Positions 9,337 through 20,980 of a stretch of DNA of 64,000 bases are shown here, in pieces. Origin of the DNA: Podospora pseudoanserina (taxonomy: Eukaryota; Ascomycota; Sordariomycetes; Sordariales; Podosporaceae); NCBI RefSeq assembly GCF_035222485.1, contig NC_085920.1, positions 3,100,001 to 3,164,000 on the forward strand, written 5' to 3'. The translations under genes were made by a program, and so were the position numbers. The notes below the pieces were generated by a model, which saw only the letters and a list, made by a program, of their open reading frames with translations, had not been told where the DNA came from and did no database searches. Position 1 is the stretch's first letter, and every line of letters begins with the position of its first letter.

Positions 9337-11030
9337 TTAGGCAGACTTGGTCTCGCTGATCTGAGTCTCCTTCTCGACCTGGTTAAGGTCGACGCGGGCA
9401 ACCTCAGCCTCGTCACCGTCGATGATCTTGGCGAGCTCCTCGAGGGTGGGGCCCTTGGTCTCGACATACATGAAGTAGACAAAGGCAAGCTCGAGGAAGA
9501 TCCAGCAGGTGTAGATGAGGTAGAGCTTCCAGGTGCTGTTGGTGGGGCCGAAGAAGTCGAAGGCGACGGGGTTGGCGTAGATGTTGAGGGTGAGAGCGCA
9601 CTGGACGGACAAGTTCATGACCATGAGACCCTTAGCGCGGAGCTTGTAGGGGAGGATCTCGATGGCGTAGCCGACGAGGAGACCGGACCAGGCGAGAGAG
9701 TACATGATGCCGAAGACCCAGATGAAGAAGATCATGGCCTTGTCGGCACCGGGGGACTGCTTGGTGTCCCAAAGAGCAGAGCAGATGGTCCAGAAGACAA
9801 AGGTGCAGAACATGCCACCGGTGGAGGCCAGGAACATGGGGCGGCGACCGACCTTGTCGACAAGCATGGCCATGGTGACGGAGACAATGAGGGCAAGGCA
9901 GGTCTGGCCGGCACCGAGACCGAGCTTGGCAGTCTGGTCGGTGACACCGGCCGAGTCGTAGAGCTTGGAGGAGTAGTTGGAGATGATAGCGTTACCAGAC
10001 CACTGGGAGAAGATACCGAGGGAGATGAGGACGGCGAATCTGTAGCGGTTGCCCTTGGTGCGGAAGAAATCGGCGTAGCTGGAGTTGCCCTTGGCCTCGT
10101 ACTCGAGACGGATGGTCTCCTTGATCTCCTGGTACTCGAACTGGACGGTGGGGTGCTGGTCGTTGCCGTTGGCGTGGTACTTGGCGAGCATGGCAAGAGC
10201 CTGGTCGTGCTTGTCCTTGGCAATGAGGAAACGGGGGGACTCGGGGACCCAGTAGATGAAGGCAAGCTGGATGAGCGAGGGGAGGGCCTGGAGAAGGGCG
10301 GGCACACGCCACGACCATTCGGTGGGGACGTAGGCGGTGCCGAAGGCGAGCCAGGAGACGATCAAGGCACCGACGTTCCACAGGCAGTTGTAGACGCTGG
10401 TAAGACGACCACGATGCTGGGGATGGCAGATTTCGGTGAGAAGCATGGGAGACGAGATCTGGGCGAGGGAGTTGCCGAAACCGAGGAGGACACGGCCACC
10501 CATGAAGACACGGATGTTGGTGCAAGAACCCTGGATGACGGCACCGACAATCATGATAACGCAGCCAATGGCGATGGGGAGCTTGCGACCAAAGTTATCG
10601 GCGAGGAGAGGGCTGTAGACACGGGCCAGGTCAGCAATCGTTGATTGCCATTAGGCTTCTTTCTCTCTGGAATCCAAAACTTACACGATAGGGATAGAGA
10701 CCAAAGAACCAATCTGGTAGAGAGCACCGACGAGACCGAGGAGGGAACCTCTGGGTCTCTCGAAGTAGCTGTCCCACTGCTCCATGTTCTGGACAGCGTT
10801 GAAAAGCATACTGTAGATACCATGTTAGCAAGGGACCCCCAGTTTTGCTTCCGAAAGCAAACGTACCCATCGTAACCGGTGGTAGCAGAGGCAACGCAAA
10901 GAATGATGGCGAAGAAGTAGAGCTTGCGAAGACCGGGCTCCTGACGCCAGTTAACTCTCTCAAACTGAGGAGCCTCCTCCTGGGCGACCTCGGCCGCCGC
11001 AGCTTGGGGCTTCTTATCGAAGATGCCCAT
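9337..11030 (-). CDS. cdt-2: MFS sugar transporter, CDT-2-like cellodextrin permease
   Basis: A 12-helix major facilitator of the fungal sugar porter family, expected in the plasma membrane. Three exons on the minus strand (11030-10867, 10810-10685, 10612-9337) give 521 residues; introns start GTACGT and GTAAGT and both end CTACAG. Sugar-porter signatures are DNFGRK after helix 2, HRGR/QHRGRLTSVYNCLWN, PESPRFL after helix 6, DKVGRRP and VETKGPTLEEL at the end of helix 12. The N-terminus MGIFDKKP, the EEAPQFERV block, GNAIISNYSSKLY, and the tail DGDEAEVA match my memory of Neurospora CDT-2, which imports cellodextrins and also xylodextrins. A more general lactose or oligosaccharide permease role is the alternative. 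Codons are strongly biased to C and G endings throughout, which suggests high expression. The cytosolic GH3 beta-glucosidase at 28.2 kb would be a natural partner. Confidence 0.85.
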
Positions 11031-14000
11031 GGTGATGGATGGTTGGTGTGTGAACTCGACGATGGGCTGTGAGGTGCGAGAGAGGCAGCAATTGAATGGC
11101 TCTCAAGAAAGATGTTGGCGACACAGCTGACCCGGCTCCTTGGATCCTAAAAGGGTGGGATTGTCAGGAACGCAAAAACGAGGATGGGATGGGGGATTAT
11201 AAAGACATGTTGCTCAGGGACGGTCAACCAACCCTGGGGTACGGAAGAGTCGTGGAGACCAAGACGGACAGACGGACCGGCCAGGCGTTCGAGGGACAAC
11301 CGGGGTTGGGCAGGCATCATGGGGGGAGGAGGTGTGGGACATGTTCACACCAGAGAAGCTTGACCAACTGCGGCCCTGAGCCCACCACCTCACCACCCCA
11401 GAACCGCTACCCGTACGGCGAATCCTCCACTTCTGCAAATAGCTAGTGTCTTTTGTTCAGTTCCAGGCACGTCTGGATGGGGCTCGCATGCACGCCGATA
11501 CAGCCCGTACAGGTCGTCGGTACGGGACAGGACGGCAACAGATTGCTGGCTCTCAGTTGAAAGTACCCCCCCGCGTTGGTCTCGCCAGTTCCCGACGGGC
11601 TGGCCGGAGACGGGTTGCTTGTCAATGAGGCTAATATGATATGTATGTATGTCCCATCAAGCCATACGTACACAGTACTCATATTCGAGATGCTTCACTC
11701 AGGACTGGACTGTGTCAAGCTCGTGAAACTTTCCTCTCTTGATTTCCGTGACAACACATTTCCTGGGGACCCCAGGTCTCCCCAGCCCGCTCCTCCCCGT
11801 ACCCCAGAGAAGTCTGCAAAAAAAGATGGAGCGATGACACCAAAGCATCGTGGAGTCGAGTTGATCACCAGGTCTCTCCAATCTTTCCCCAACTTTGACC
11901 ACTTCTCCCCCAGCTTTGGCCCCTCCTGTGGGGACCCGCACTTTTGTCCTTGCCGAGACTTGGCAGACATGGGCCTCGATGGCGCCCCTGGGAGGTAAGC
12001 TCGTCTGCTTGCCCGCCTTGGGGATCGGACCGGTTTTCGCGTGGGCTCCTGGTCAGCGTCCAGCCAACCGAGCAGCGTCGAGCGAATGGGAGCATGCCGC
12101 CGCCGCCACTTTCAGCAACCTATGCACGGCCGGTGGAAGCGGACCGACAAAGAGATCGCGCTGCATATTGGCGCTGAGATGTGGCGCGCACTTGAGCTTG
12201 ATTTGGCCAACGCTCACTAACGTCTCAACGTCGTCCTGTGATGGTTTCGTTTCTGTCATCAGGGAGGGAATCAAAGGCTCTGCTCTCTCAACTTGTTCGA
12301 GAGATAACCATGGTTGGCAGCGGAAAAGAGACGAATTGTTGACCCACGGGAAGGCAGGGGTGTGCTCCTGTCTCAATTAGGCAGTATTTGCCAAAGTCGG
12401 GAGCTCCCCGGGGGGTCCCAGGATGTTACGGCGGCAGGTATATGAGATGCATACCGACTGCAATGGTATGGCCATGCGTGCCGATAATACACAGGCCTCG
12501 CTTGGGCTGGCAGAAGCTGGGCACAAACCCGACGCTTGGAAACAAGCACATCCCGCTCCGCGTAGACGACTTGGAGATGTGCCGGTACGTCGAGGTCGAA
12601 GTCAGGCGGCCGATGCCAAGGGGGTGGTGATGGTGAAGAAGGTTACGGAGTAGTCTAGCTACATACTAATGCGGGCAGAGCTGGTAGCCAGTCGGAGGAG
12701 ATATCTCGTAGGGAAGCCGGAGTGGCACACCCTCGCCGCCGAAGCACATGATGGTGATGTTTGGAGACAGCCAGTGGGCCAGTGGGGTAGCGAGCCGTCA
12801 AGTTTCCAACGACAGCCTGTGATTGGTCCGTAGGAAGCCTCCCCGTGTTTCCGACGAGTGGGAATCCGGGGCACCCCACTTTCTTTTCGGCCTTGATTAT
12901 GTTTTCGGCGCTGACTTGAGGCCCTTCCAAAAGGGCGACATGTCACTGCCAGAAGCACTAGTGGCTGTTGGGCAAACACGCTTGTGCAAGAACGAAGATG
13001 TTTCTCCGGGTTGGTGAGTGATGATGCCCTGTTTCGCGAAGTTCGCCCTCACGGCGGCATCTCCAGCTGGGCGTTCACTGGGCGTTCTGGGGTGCGGCTT
13101 CCCCGTTGATGCTAAGGGATCGAGCTAACGCTTGCCTCGCAACTTCTCCCGGCTTGGCTTTTCATTCAGGCTAAAAGGACCTGGCCCTCAGCCGTTTTTG
13201 CTCAGCAGGCGTTTCCTACCCGTGCTTTCTAGCGTCCAGATAGCGTTTCGAAAAAGACTTTTTCCGCTGGTGAGCTGATCCCATCTGATCTGATCGGCTC
13301 GCGGCCGGTGAGGCGCGTGTAGGGGAAAGGGGAAGGGCGCGGTGAGTGCCGGACACATGGCCCGAGGCTATTACTAGTAGTTTTGCTAGTTTCTGCAGCT
13401 GTCAACCAGGAAGTTGTCGTGAGCTTGGTGCCTTCTCCGTGCCTTTTGCCATTTTACCATGTGGAAGACACGCTATGTGGCCATCACCGAGTCCACTGTG
13501 GAGAGAGTGCTGGAGACTCGGGACCACAGGCGGCTTGATATCTCGATGGATCAAAAAGAGGCGGTAACATCATGCCTGAAGCCAACGAAGCCAATGAAGC
13601 CAATGACGTGCAGACAAGTCTTGAAGCACGCCGATATTGTCACCTCGGGAAGGGAAATAATGCACCCTGCCATCCGAGGCTAGAGGCGCTGATATCAAAC
13701 ACACGATATCACTTGGACGACAAACACGATTCCCAGGTGCCCGGGACGCAGAGACAGAGAGCAGAGATGAAATCCATGAAATCCATTATTAACTGTCGCA
13801 TCTGAGTGTGGAACTATTCCCAAACAGCCACGGTGGTTTGCGGCACCAGGACAAAATAAGGGAAGCATAGGCGGGACGGCACCGTTCGCCGGTGGCACCT
13901 GAGGTCCTAGGGCCGCCCAAGAGATGTCTAGGCCTTTCTGCATGAGTCTTGGGTGTTGTTGACTGTAACCGCAAAGTTTGGTCCCGATGCCTACCTAATA

Positions 14001-14465
14001 TCGGGCATGGCACCGGGGGCATTGAATTTGGAATTTTCTGTTCTCCTCTTTTGAATCAACATGCCATCTCTCTCGAGGAGTTGGTGAAGAAGCAGCGGTG
14101 ATGCCGTTGTCTCTTCCCGACTGTTTCCGCTTGGGTGATGGTTGGGAAAAAAAGGCAATGGCCGGGGACATCCCTGCCAAACTCGGGGGGGGACGGCAGA
14201 CGGAGTTTGAGGGGAAGGCTGGAAAAAGCGCGGGGTTAAGCACGGGCCACGTTGCGGTCATGTGAATTCGCTGCAGATGCAACCACTCAATTGCGCGGCG
14301 CGTTTCAATGCAACCACTCAACTGCGCGGCGCGTTTCAATGCGCGCGTCCAATTTTTTGGCTACGCGTCTGCCGTGGAGTCATTCGTCCCTTTCTGGTGC
14401 CGCCGTGACATCACCGTAGCGACTACACATAGCATCGCCAACCAGACCAAATCCACTGCGGCATC
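11031..14465. other. 3.4-kb divergent intergenic region
   Basis: The region lies between the divergent transporter and MSH3 starts. No open frame here has a recognisable domain. Within 300 bp upstream of the transporter there are matches to the carbon-repressor core SYGGRG, for example CTGGGG at 11234-11239 and CCGGGG at 11300-11305; such short motifs are common by chance. The MSH3 end carries a 31-bp tandem repeat (listed separately) and an ACGCGT, the MluI cell-cycle-box core, at about 14362-14367. The central part at 12-14 kb shows nothing I can name. Confidence 0.45.
14277..14338 (+). repeat. 31-bp tandem duplication upstream of MSH3
   Basis: Two adjacent 31-bp copies (14277-14307 and 14308-14338) differ at one base. 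Each contains the palindrome-rich core GCGCGGCGCGTTTCA, and a third partial copy starts ATGCGCGCG. The repeat lies about 130 bp before the MSH3 start, so it could affect its promoter. Confidence 0.85.
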
Positions 14466-17400
14466 ATGGTTGGGTCTTCGAAACCATCCGAAAAGAAGCA
14501 GTCATCCTTGACTAGTTTCTTCACCCCAAAGACTGTCAATGGCTTGTCACAGAAGTTGGCTGCCCAGAAGCCAGCCAAAGACGACTCCAAAGCTGGACGC
14601 TCGTCCTCGCCATCTGCCCCTGGACCGTCTCAAGTCTCCAGGTTCAAGCGACCTCTCCAAGAGGACAATGACTCTGGGAATGGGACAGAAAAGACTACCA
14701 GGTCTAGCCGTTTGACCAAACGCGCCAAGCGTGTCCTTGACGACGATGACGAGTCTGAGAATCAGGAGCTTCCAAGCTCGCCTCCTGCTGGAAATGGCCC
14801 AAGTTCATCCAGAACCGGAAAATATGTCTACGATGCGGGGTCCGCCTCAAAGACCGGCGCACCCGACGGGGACGAGACCGAAGATGCGGCAACGAGACGG
14901 AAGAAGGAGGAGCTGCACAAGAAGTTTGTCAAGAAGCTTGGCCATCCAGACAGCATGTCGTACATGAAGAGGCGCAATGGTGCCCCAGACAGTTCTACTC
15001 CAGGCCTGGAGGGTGATGACGCGGAAGGAGAGGATGAGGCTGAGGAGGACGAACCACCACCGACCAAGGGCAAGAAGAAGGGTGCCAAGACTGGCAAGCT
15101 TACGCCTATGGAAATCCAGTTTCTCGATATCAAGAGGAAACACATGGATACTCTCTTGATTGTCGAAGTTGGTTACAAGTTCAAGTTCTTTGGCGAGGAT
15201 GCTCGGATAGCTGCCAAAGAGCTGAGCATTGTGTGCATTCCTGGCAAACTCAGATACGATGAGCGTAGGTGCAACTTGCATGTGTTGTGTTCCGATCGTT
15301 ATGCTGACCTTTCGCCAAGATCCATCCGAAGCCCATCTCGACCGATTCGCCTCTGCCAGCGTGCCAGTTCACCGACTAAACGTACACGCCAAACGCCTTG
15401 TTGCTGCTGGTCACAAGGTTGGTGTTGTCCGCCAAGTTGAGACTGCAGCCCTCAAGAAAGCCGGCGACAATCGCAACGCACCATTCGTCCGAAAACTTAC
15501 CAATGTCTACACCAAGGGCACATACATCGACGAGACAGGGGAGCTGGATCAACCCGGAAACACCACTGGTGCTCCATCTGGTGGCTATCTGCTTTGTCTT
15601 ACTGAATCCCCGACCAAGGGGTCTGGCACTGATGAGAAAGTGCAAGTCGGAATTATTGCCGTACAGCCTGCAACCGGAGATATCATCTATGATGACTTTG
15701 AAGATGGCTTCATGAGGCGCGAGATGGAGACCCGGTTGCTCCATATTTCGCCTTGCGAATTCCTCATTGTCGGTGACTTGTCCAAGGCCTCCGACAAAAT
15801 TGTCAAGCATCTTTCTGGCAGCCGTACCAACGTGTTCGGTGATCGAAGTCGGGTTGAGCGGGTGCCCAAGTCAAAGACTATGGCTGCTGAGGCTCACTCT
15901 CATGTCACCCAGTTTTATGCTGACAAGACCAAAGAGGATGACGAGAACTCAGCAGCGCTTTTAGAGAAGGTCTTGAAGCTGCCGGAGTCAGTCACCATCT
16001 GTCTGTCAGCAATGATCAACCATCTCACCGAATATGGCCTGCAACATATCTTTGGTTTGACCAAGTACTTTCAGTCGTTTAGTACACGACAGCACATGTT
16101 GGTCAACGGGACAACACTTGAGAGTCTCGAGGTCTACCGAAACTCTACGGACCACTCTGAAAAGGGTAGTCTGATGTGGGCATTGGACAAAACCCAGACC
16201 AGGCCCGGCCAGAGACTGCTGAGAAAATGGATTGGTCGTCCATTGCTTGACCAGCAGCGTCTAGAAGAGCGTGTCACTGCAGTAGAAGAGCTTCTAGAGA
16301 AGCAGTCTGCCATTCAGGTCAGCAAGCTGACCGGCATGCTGGCCTCGGTCAAGGCCGATCTGGAGCGCAGCTTGATCCGTATATACTACGGAAAGTGCAC
16401 TAGGCCGGAGCTTCTGTCAACCCTTCAGACTCTCCAGAAAATCGCCATGGAGTATCACAGAGTGAAGTCTCCGGCAGAGACAGGCTTCAAGTCAAGCCTG
16501 CTCCAGGAGACCCTTCTCTCTCTGCCTGCTATCGGTGACATCGTCACCTCCTACCTCGACAAGATCAACGCCCAAGCCGCCAGAAAAGACGACAAATACA
16601 ACTTCTTCCGTGAGGAAGAGGAGACAGACGACATCACCGATCACAAGCTGGGGATCGCGGCTGTAGAGGCCGATCTCGACGCCTACCGCACAGAAGCCAC
16701 GGCCAAACTCAAGAAGAAGGTTTTGGTGGAATACACCACCGTCTCCGGCATCGAATACCTCATCGAGGTAGCCAACACCGACCTCAAAAACGTCCCCGCC
16801 TCTTGGGCCAAAACCTCTGGCACCAAGAAGGTCTCTCGGTTTCACACCCCAGAGGTGATCAAACTCATCAGCGAGCGCGACCAGCACCGCGAAGCCCTCG
16901 CCGCAGCCTGTGATGCCGCCTTTTCGGCTCTTCTCTCGTCTCTCGCGGCGGAGTATCAACCACTCCGCGACGCCGTCTCCTCTCTCGCCACATTGGACTG
17001 TCTTTTGTCCCTCTCCCAGGTGGCCTCCCTACCAGGCTACTCCAAACCCAACTTCCTCCCCATCACGGCCCCCCCTTCGATTTCCATCGTCGAAGGCCGC
17101 CACCCCATAGCAGAACACACCCTTTCCACTCCTTACATCCCCTTCACCACCTCCCTCTCCTCGCCTGCCCCGTTGGCCCAACTGATCACAGGCCCCAACA
17201 TGGGCGGTAAATCCTCCTACGTTCGCTCCGTCGCGCTCCTCGTTTTGCTTGCTCAGATGGGGAGCTACGTCCCCGCAACAGAAATGACGCTCACCCCCTG
17301 CGACGCCATCTTCACCCGCATGGGCGCGAGGGATAACCTCTTTGCGGGGGAATCAACCTTTATGGTTGAGGTCAGTGAAACAGCTTCTATTCTCCGCTCC

Positions 17401-17889
17401 GCCACCCCGAGGAGCCTGGTGATTCTGGATGAGCTGGGAAGGGGGACGTCGACGCATGACGGGGCGGCGATTGCGCATGCGGTGCTGGATTATGTGGTTA
17501 AGGAGGTGGGGTGTTTGACGCTGTTTATCACGCATTATCAGAACCTGGCGAGGGTGGCGGAGGGGTTGGGGGATGGGAGGGTGAGGTGTGTGCACATGAA
17601 GTTTAGGGTTGAGAGAGGGGGGGATGGGGATGGGCAGGAGGAGGAGGTTACGTTTTTGTATGAAGTTGCCGAGGGGGTGGCGCATCGGAGTTATGGGTTG
17701 AATGTGGGGAGGTTGGCGAGGTTGCCGAAGCAGGTGCTGGAGGTTGCGGGGGTGAAGAGTAGGGAGATGGAGGAGGGGGTGAAGGAGAGGAGGCTAAAGG
17801 GGGTGGTGGGGCTGTTGGGGGGGTTGATGAATGGGGAGAAGGGGGAGGAGGAGTTGGAGCAGCTTGTGGAGGGTATTGAACAGCTTTAG
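14466..17889 (+). CDS. msh3: DNA mismatch repair protein MSH3
   Basis: A MutS homologue that pairs with MSH2 as MutS-beta and recognises insertion/deletion loops in the nucleus. Exons 14466-15264 and 15320-17889 flank a 55-bp intron and give 1122 residues. Residues 12-19 (QSSLTSFF) form a PCNA-interacting motif. The mismatch-binding domain starts [19 protein letters not shown] and contains [11 protein letters not shown], the MSH3 form; MSH6 would have the Phe-Tyr-Glu mismatch-reading motif instead. Further MSH3-like blocks are [14 protein letters not shown] and [13 protein letters not shown]. The ATPase has Walker [10 protein letters not shown] near residue 891, Walker [14 protein letters not shown] near 970 and the ITHY histidine. 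The acidic, lysine-rich linker at about 75-210 is typical. The coding strand switches from C-rich to G-rich near 17,420. Confidence 0.95.
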
Positions 17890-19560
17890 GTGGGCAAGGG
17901 ATTATGGAGTGTGGTAATTGTTAATTGTGGGAGTATACATAGGACTGGAGTTGGTTGGGGTTGGTAATTGGTGTTGGGAGGGGGTTTATTGCAGCTGCCT
18001 ACCTAGGTTTGAGTCGGGGAGATATCTGGAAGGTAGGTGCAGCACATGAAATAGAATATTCCACAATTGTGTATATGTAGGACCCAACAATGAAGTCCCT
18101 GTTATATCTTGCACCAGCCATGTTCAAAACATTTGATCTACTTCATACTGAGAAGAGGAGGTTTGACATGACGACGATAGATCATCTTCCAATCTTTCCA
18201 CCCCATGAACTTCATCCATGCCTTGAACCTGCTAGACGACTCTGCTTAATTTCTTCTTGTCTCTGGCAGCAGAGCTCCTGATGGAACGGTATCCCAGTAG
18301 TTGTTTGTATCCTCGATCTCCAGACATTTATTACAACGTCGATAATGCTCGCATTGGGTACAGAGCGTTTCCATCGTTTCTCGCCGATACGGTCCATGCT
18401 GATGGGGGCACTACGGGGGTCTCATGTTACCTTATCAGTCTCGGGACATATGTGCAAGGGATATGGTGATGGTAAAGACTTACACAATACCAGAGGAACC
18501 AGACGGTTGGTGGGTTGGGTTTGTTGGTGGCATTGTTGATGTTGTTGACGTTGAGGAGGATGGAATAAACTGGAAGATCCAAAGGTGTGTTTGACTTGTT
18601 AGGTATTTGCAGTGACGAGTGTTACAATAACTGACGACAACAACGAATCCATTAAGAGAGGACGAAAATGTTTGAGAGGGGAGTCAAGAAGGAGAGGGCT
18701 TACCTTTATATATCGAAGGTTCCCCTTCCTCTTCCACTAGGTGCCTTGGGTACGCGTTATATGCCATAACCCTCGCTCTTGTTTCGGCTTGCCATCTCGG
18801 GGGACCGGCAATATCGCTTCCAACGAGCCAAGAGAGACAAGTTCAGGGTTCCCTCTTCGAGATCCTGACTGTTGTGTAACTTTTGGCAAGTTGGGACGAG
18901 GCTCTGGAGAGACAGCAGCACCGCCGACATGTACTTGATCTAAACCAATGAACGGTATGAGTTTTTTCAGTTCAAAGATGAAGAACCAGTCAACGTGACC
19001 TTGAACACTTTCCGGCTTCTGGTATCAACAGTGCAGGTAGGTGTTGTGTTTGTTATTCACCACCAGGGTTCGAGCGAGTAAGAAAGTCAGTTAACAAAGT
19101 GGAGGCTTTTTGATAGATTGCGTCTGAAGAGCGATTGTAACATAAATAAATTGGAGCTAAGCCTGGAGAGTAGGAAGTAGTACGTCGAAGGTGTGATCAG
19201 GTGTATCCTTCGTGGAGGTATCTCGTGGGCTTGCCTGTCCTGAAGATGTCGAAGACATTCCGACTCCGTAAAAATCTGAATGTAGTGATTTGATGCTGGG
19301 GCAAGCAAACGACTTTTTCAGAGTGCAAGATAAGAAAACAGTAAAATCGATAGTCGGTGATATCCAATTGAGGAAATCGTTCGAGTCGTTTCACCGGTAT
19401 TCTGAACAACACTTCAAGGATGGAATGTGATTTATGACATGTGGGAGACCCTATGAAATGTAGCTGTGTCAAGCTGAGAGGTAAGTAAACAATCAAGACA
19501 GGTTCAGACAGTCGAGGCAAAACGGATGGCAACACAACAGGAGCCAAAAAAGGCAAAAAT
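17890..19560. other. 1.7-kb gene-free stretch
   Basis: No gene is supported between MSH3 and the minus-strand tRNA-Val. Open frames at 18090-18540 and 19197-19718 have no domain and no splice logic; the latter runs through the tRNA. Confidence 0.45.
19546..19551 (-). terminator. Pol III terminator T run of tRNA-Val
   Basis: Six A on the plus strand read as TTTTTT on the tRNA strand, ten bases past its 3' end. Confidence 0.6.
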
Positions 19561-19645
19561 TGATCGCGGCAGGGATCGAACCTGCGATCCTCTGCGATAC
19601 TGGGATATTGTAAAGCAGATGCCTTAACCACTGGGCCACGCAACC
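19561..19645 (-). tRNA. tRNA-Val(TAC) with 12-nt intron
   Basis: On the minus strand the acceptor GGTTGCG pairs with CGCGATC (two G-U pairs), with A as discriminator. The D arm contains TGGCCCAGTGGTTAAGGC, the anticodon stem pairs TCTGC with GCAGA, and the T arm is GCAGG-TTCGATC-CCTGC. Nineteen bases separate the anticodon stem strands, so a 12-nt intron follows position 37. The mature loop TTTACAC gives anticodon TAC for valine. Confidence 0.9.
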
Positions 19646-19842
19646 TATTTGATTGGTGGATGTGGACCGGAATTGAGTTTATGACAGGACCAAACGGGAG
19701 CGGCCCGCATCTTGGCAAGCTCTTATCTTATCAGTGAATGTGGTTGCACCCAAAGCTCAACTCCCCGCCAGCTTGAGATCAGACGGTACCTTGAGAGCTA
19801 CAGGTGGAGCAACTGAAAGTGTCACAGACCAAACCAAACAAA

Positions 19843-20773
19843 ATGAACTCACTCAGAGTGGCCAATTCCCTCGTCCGCAGAAACGTGACGGCTGCTGTGC
19901 TCAGGTACGTCCCTCCCAAGACTCCATTGACTTCCACTAACAGAAACCCCAAGAACCACCCCCTGCATCCTCCTCCCTCAAGCTCAAAGACCATGGCTCC
20001 CCCAACAACTCCCACAACAAACCCTCCCCGTCCGGTCCTTCTCTCACTCCCCCTCCCTCTCAAAACGTAACCGCAAAGAAGAAGAACCCGAAGAAGACGA
20101 CCCCCGAGGCAAAAAAGGCGGCAAGAAATCCAACAAAAAAGAAAAGGGCGGTGCCCCAGCCCAGCAGCAGCAACAAGAAGCCCAACCCTCAGCAGCCGCC
20201 GAAGACCCCTTCAACCTCGACCCCCTCATCGCCCTCTTCCAAAAGACAGAATCCCACTACACCTCCCAGCTCGCCCTCCTCCGCTCCCCCACCGGCCGCT
20301 TCAACGTCGAGTCCATCGGCGCCATCCCCGTCTCCCTCGACAAGAAGTCCACCGTCGCGTACCGCCTCCAGGAGCTCGCCACCGTCGCCCCCCTAGGCGG
20401 CCGGCGGTGGTCCATCCTCGCCTTTGAGGAAGCCTCCGTCAAGCCCATCATCTCGGCCGTCCTCAAGTCGCCAGACTTCAACCAGCAGCCCCAGAGAAAT
20501 GAGGAGAACCCCCTCGAGCTGACCATGACGGTCGAGCCGGAAAAGGTCGACGACCTGGTCAAGAGGGCAAAGGATCTCTGCACCGAGTGGAGGAATAAGC
20601 TCAGAGACGAAACACACAAGCACGAGACCCATGTCAAGAAGAACAAGTCGTTGCTGAAGGATGACTTGTTCAAGATCAAGGAGGCGTTGAAAAAGCTTCA
20701 AGATGAGAGGATGAAGGTTGTTGCGAATAAAGAGAAGGAGGTCGTGGCTGCTATCCAGTCCAAGGCCAAATAG
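19843..20773 (+). CDS. rrf1: Mitochondrial ribosome recycling factor
   Basis: Releases mitochondrial ribosomes from mRNA after termination, together with EF-G2. Exons 19843-19904 and 19954-20773 are joined over a 49-bp intron (GTACGT to CCCCAAG), giving 293 residues. An earlier acceptor, AACAG at about 19943, would run into a stop, so the later AG is required. The N-terminus MNSLRVANSLVRRN, then RPW and PVRSFSHSPSLSKR, is a mitochondrial targeting leader. A Lys/Glu/Gln-rich linker follows (to about residue 100). The RRF fold is recognised by GRFNVESIGAIPV near the middle, WSILAFEE, KSPDFNQQPQ, and the helical C-terminus VKRAKDLCTEWRNKLRDETH with HVKKNKSLLKDDLFKIKEAL. The gene is convergent with the next gene, about 200 bp away. 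Confidence 0.92.
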
Positions 20774-20980
20774 ACGACCAGGGTCTTAAAAAGGTTGTAG
20801 ATGTTTTGTTAGATAGTTGTTGCCCATACGAGGCGTTGGATCTCAAGTATACCAGTGTGCGTTTCATGTGCCATCTCAAAAAAAAAAAGGACGAGTTACA
20901 CAAAAGATTTCTTGCAGTCTAAATTCATATCACAGTAATATACCTAATGTTACATCGACAGCCTCACTGTCTTTTGTTGT

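Noticed and set aside
9169-10644. 491-codon plus-strand open frame
   Set aside because: It is the antisense shadow of the transporter, whose minus-strand exons carry clear sugar-porter motifs and splice sites; the plus frame is an Asp/Glu/Gly-rich artefact of C/G-ending codons.
11234-11305. Carbon-repressor (CRE1) sites upstream of the transporter
   Set aside because: SYGGRG matches are expected often by chance in GC-rich DNA, so they are noted in the spacer entry but not called as sites.
14466-17889. Reading the gene as MSH6
   Set aside because: The N-terminal PCNA motif is shared, but the mismatch-binding block [11 protein letters not shown] and the absence of the Phe-Tyr-Glu motif identify MSH3.
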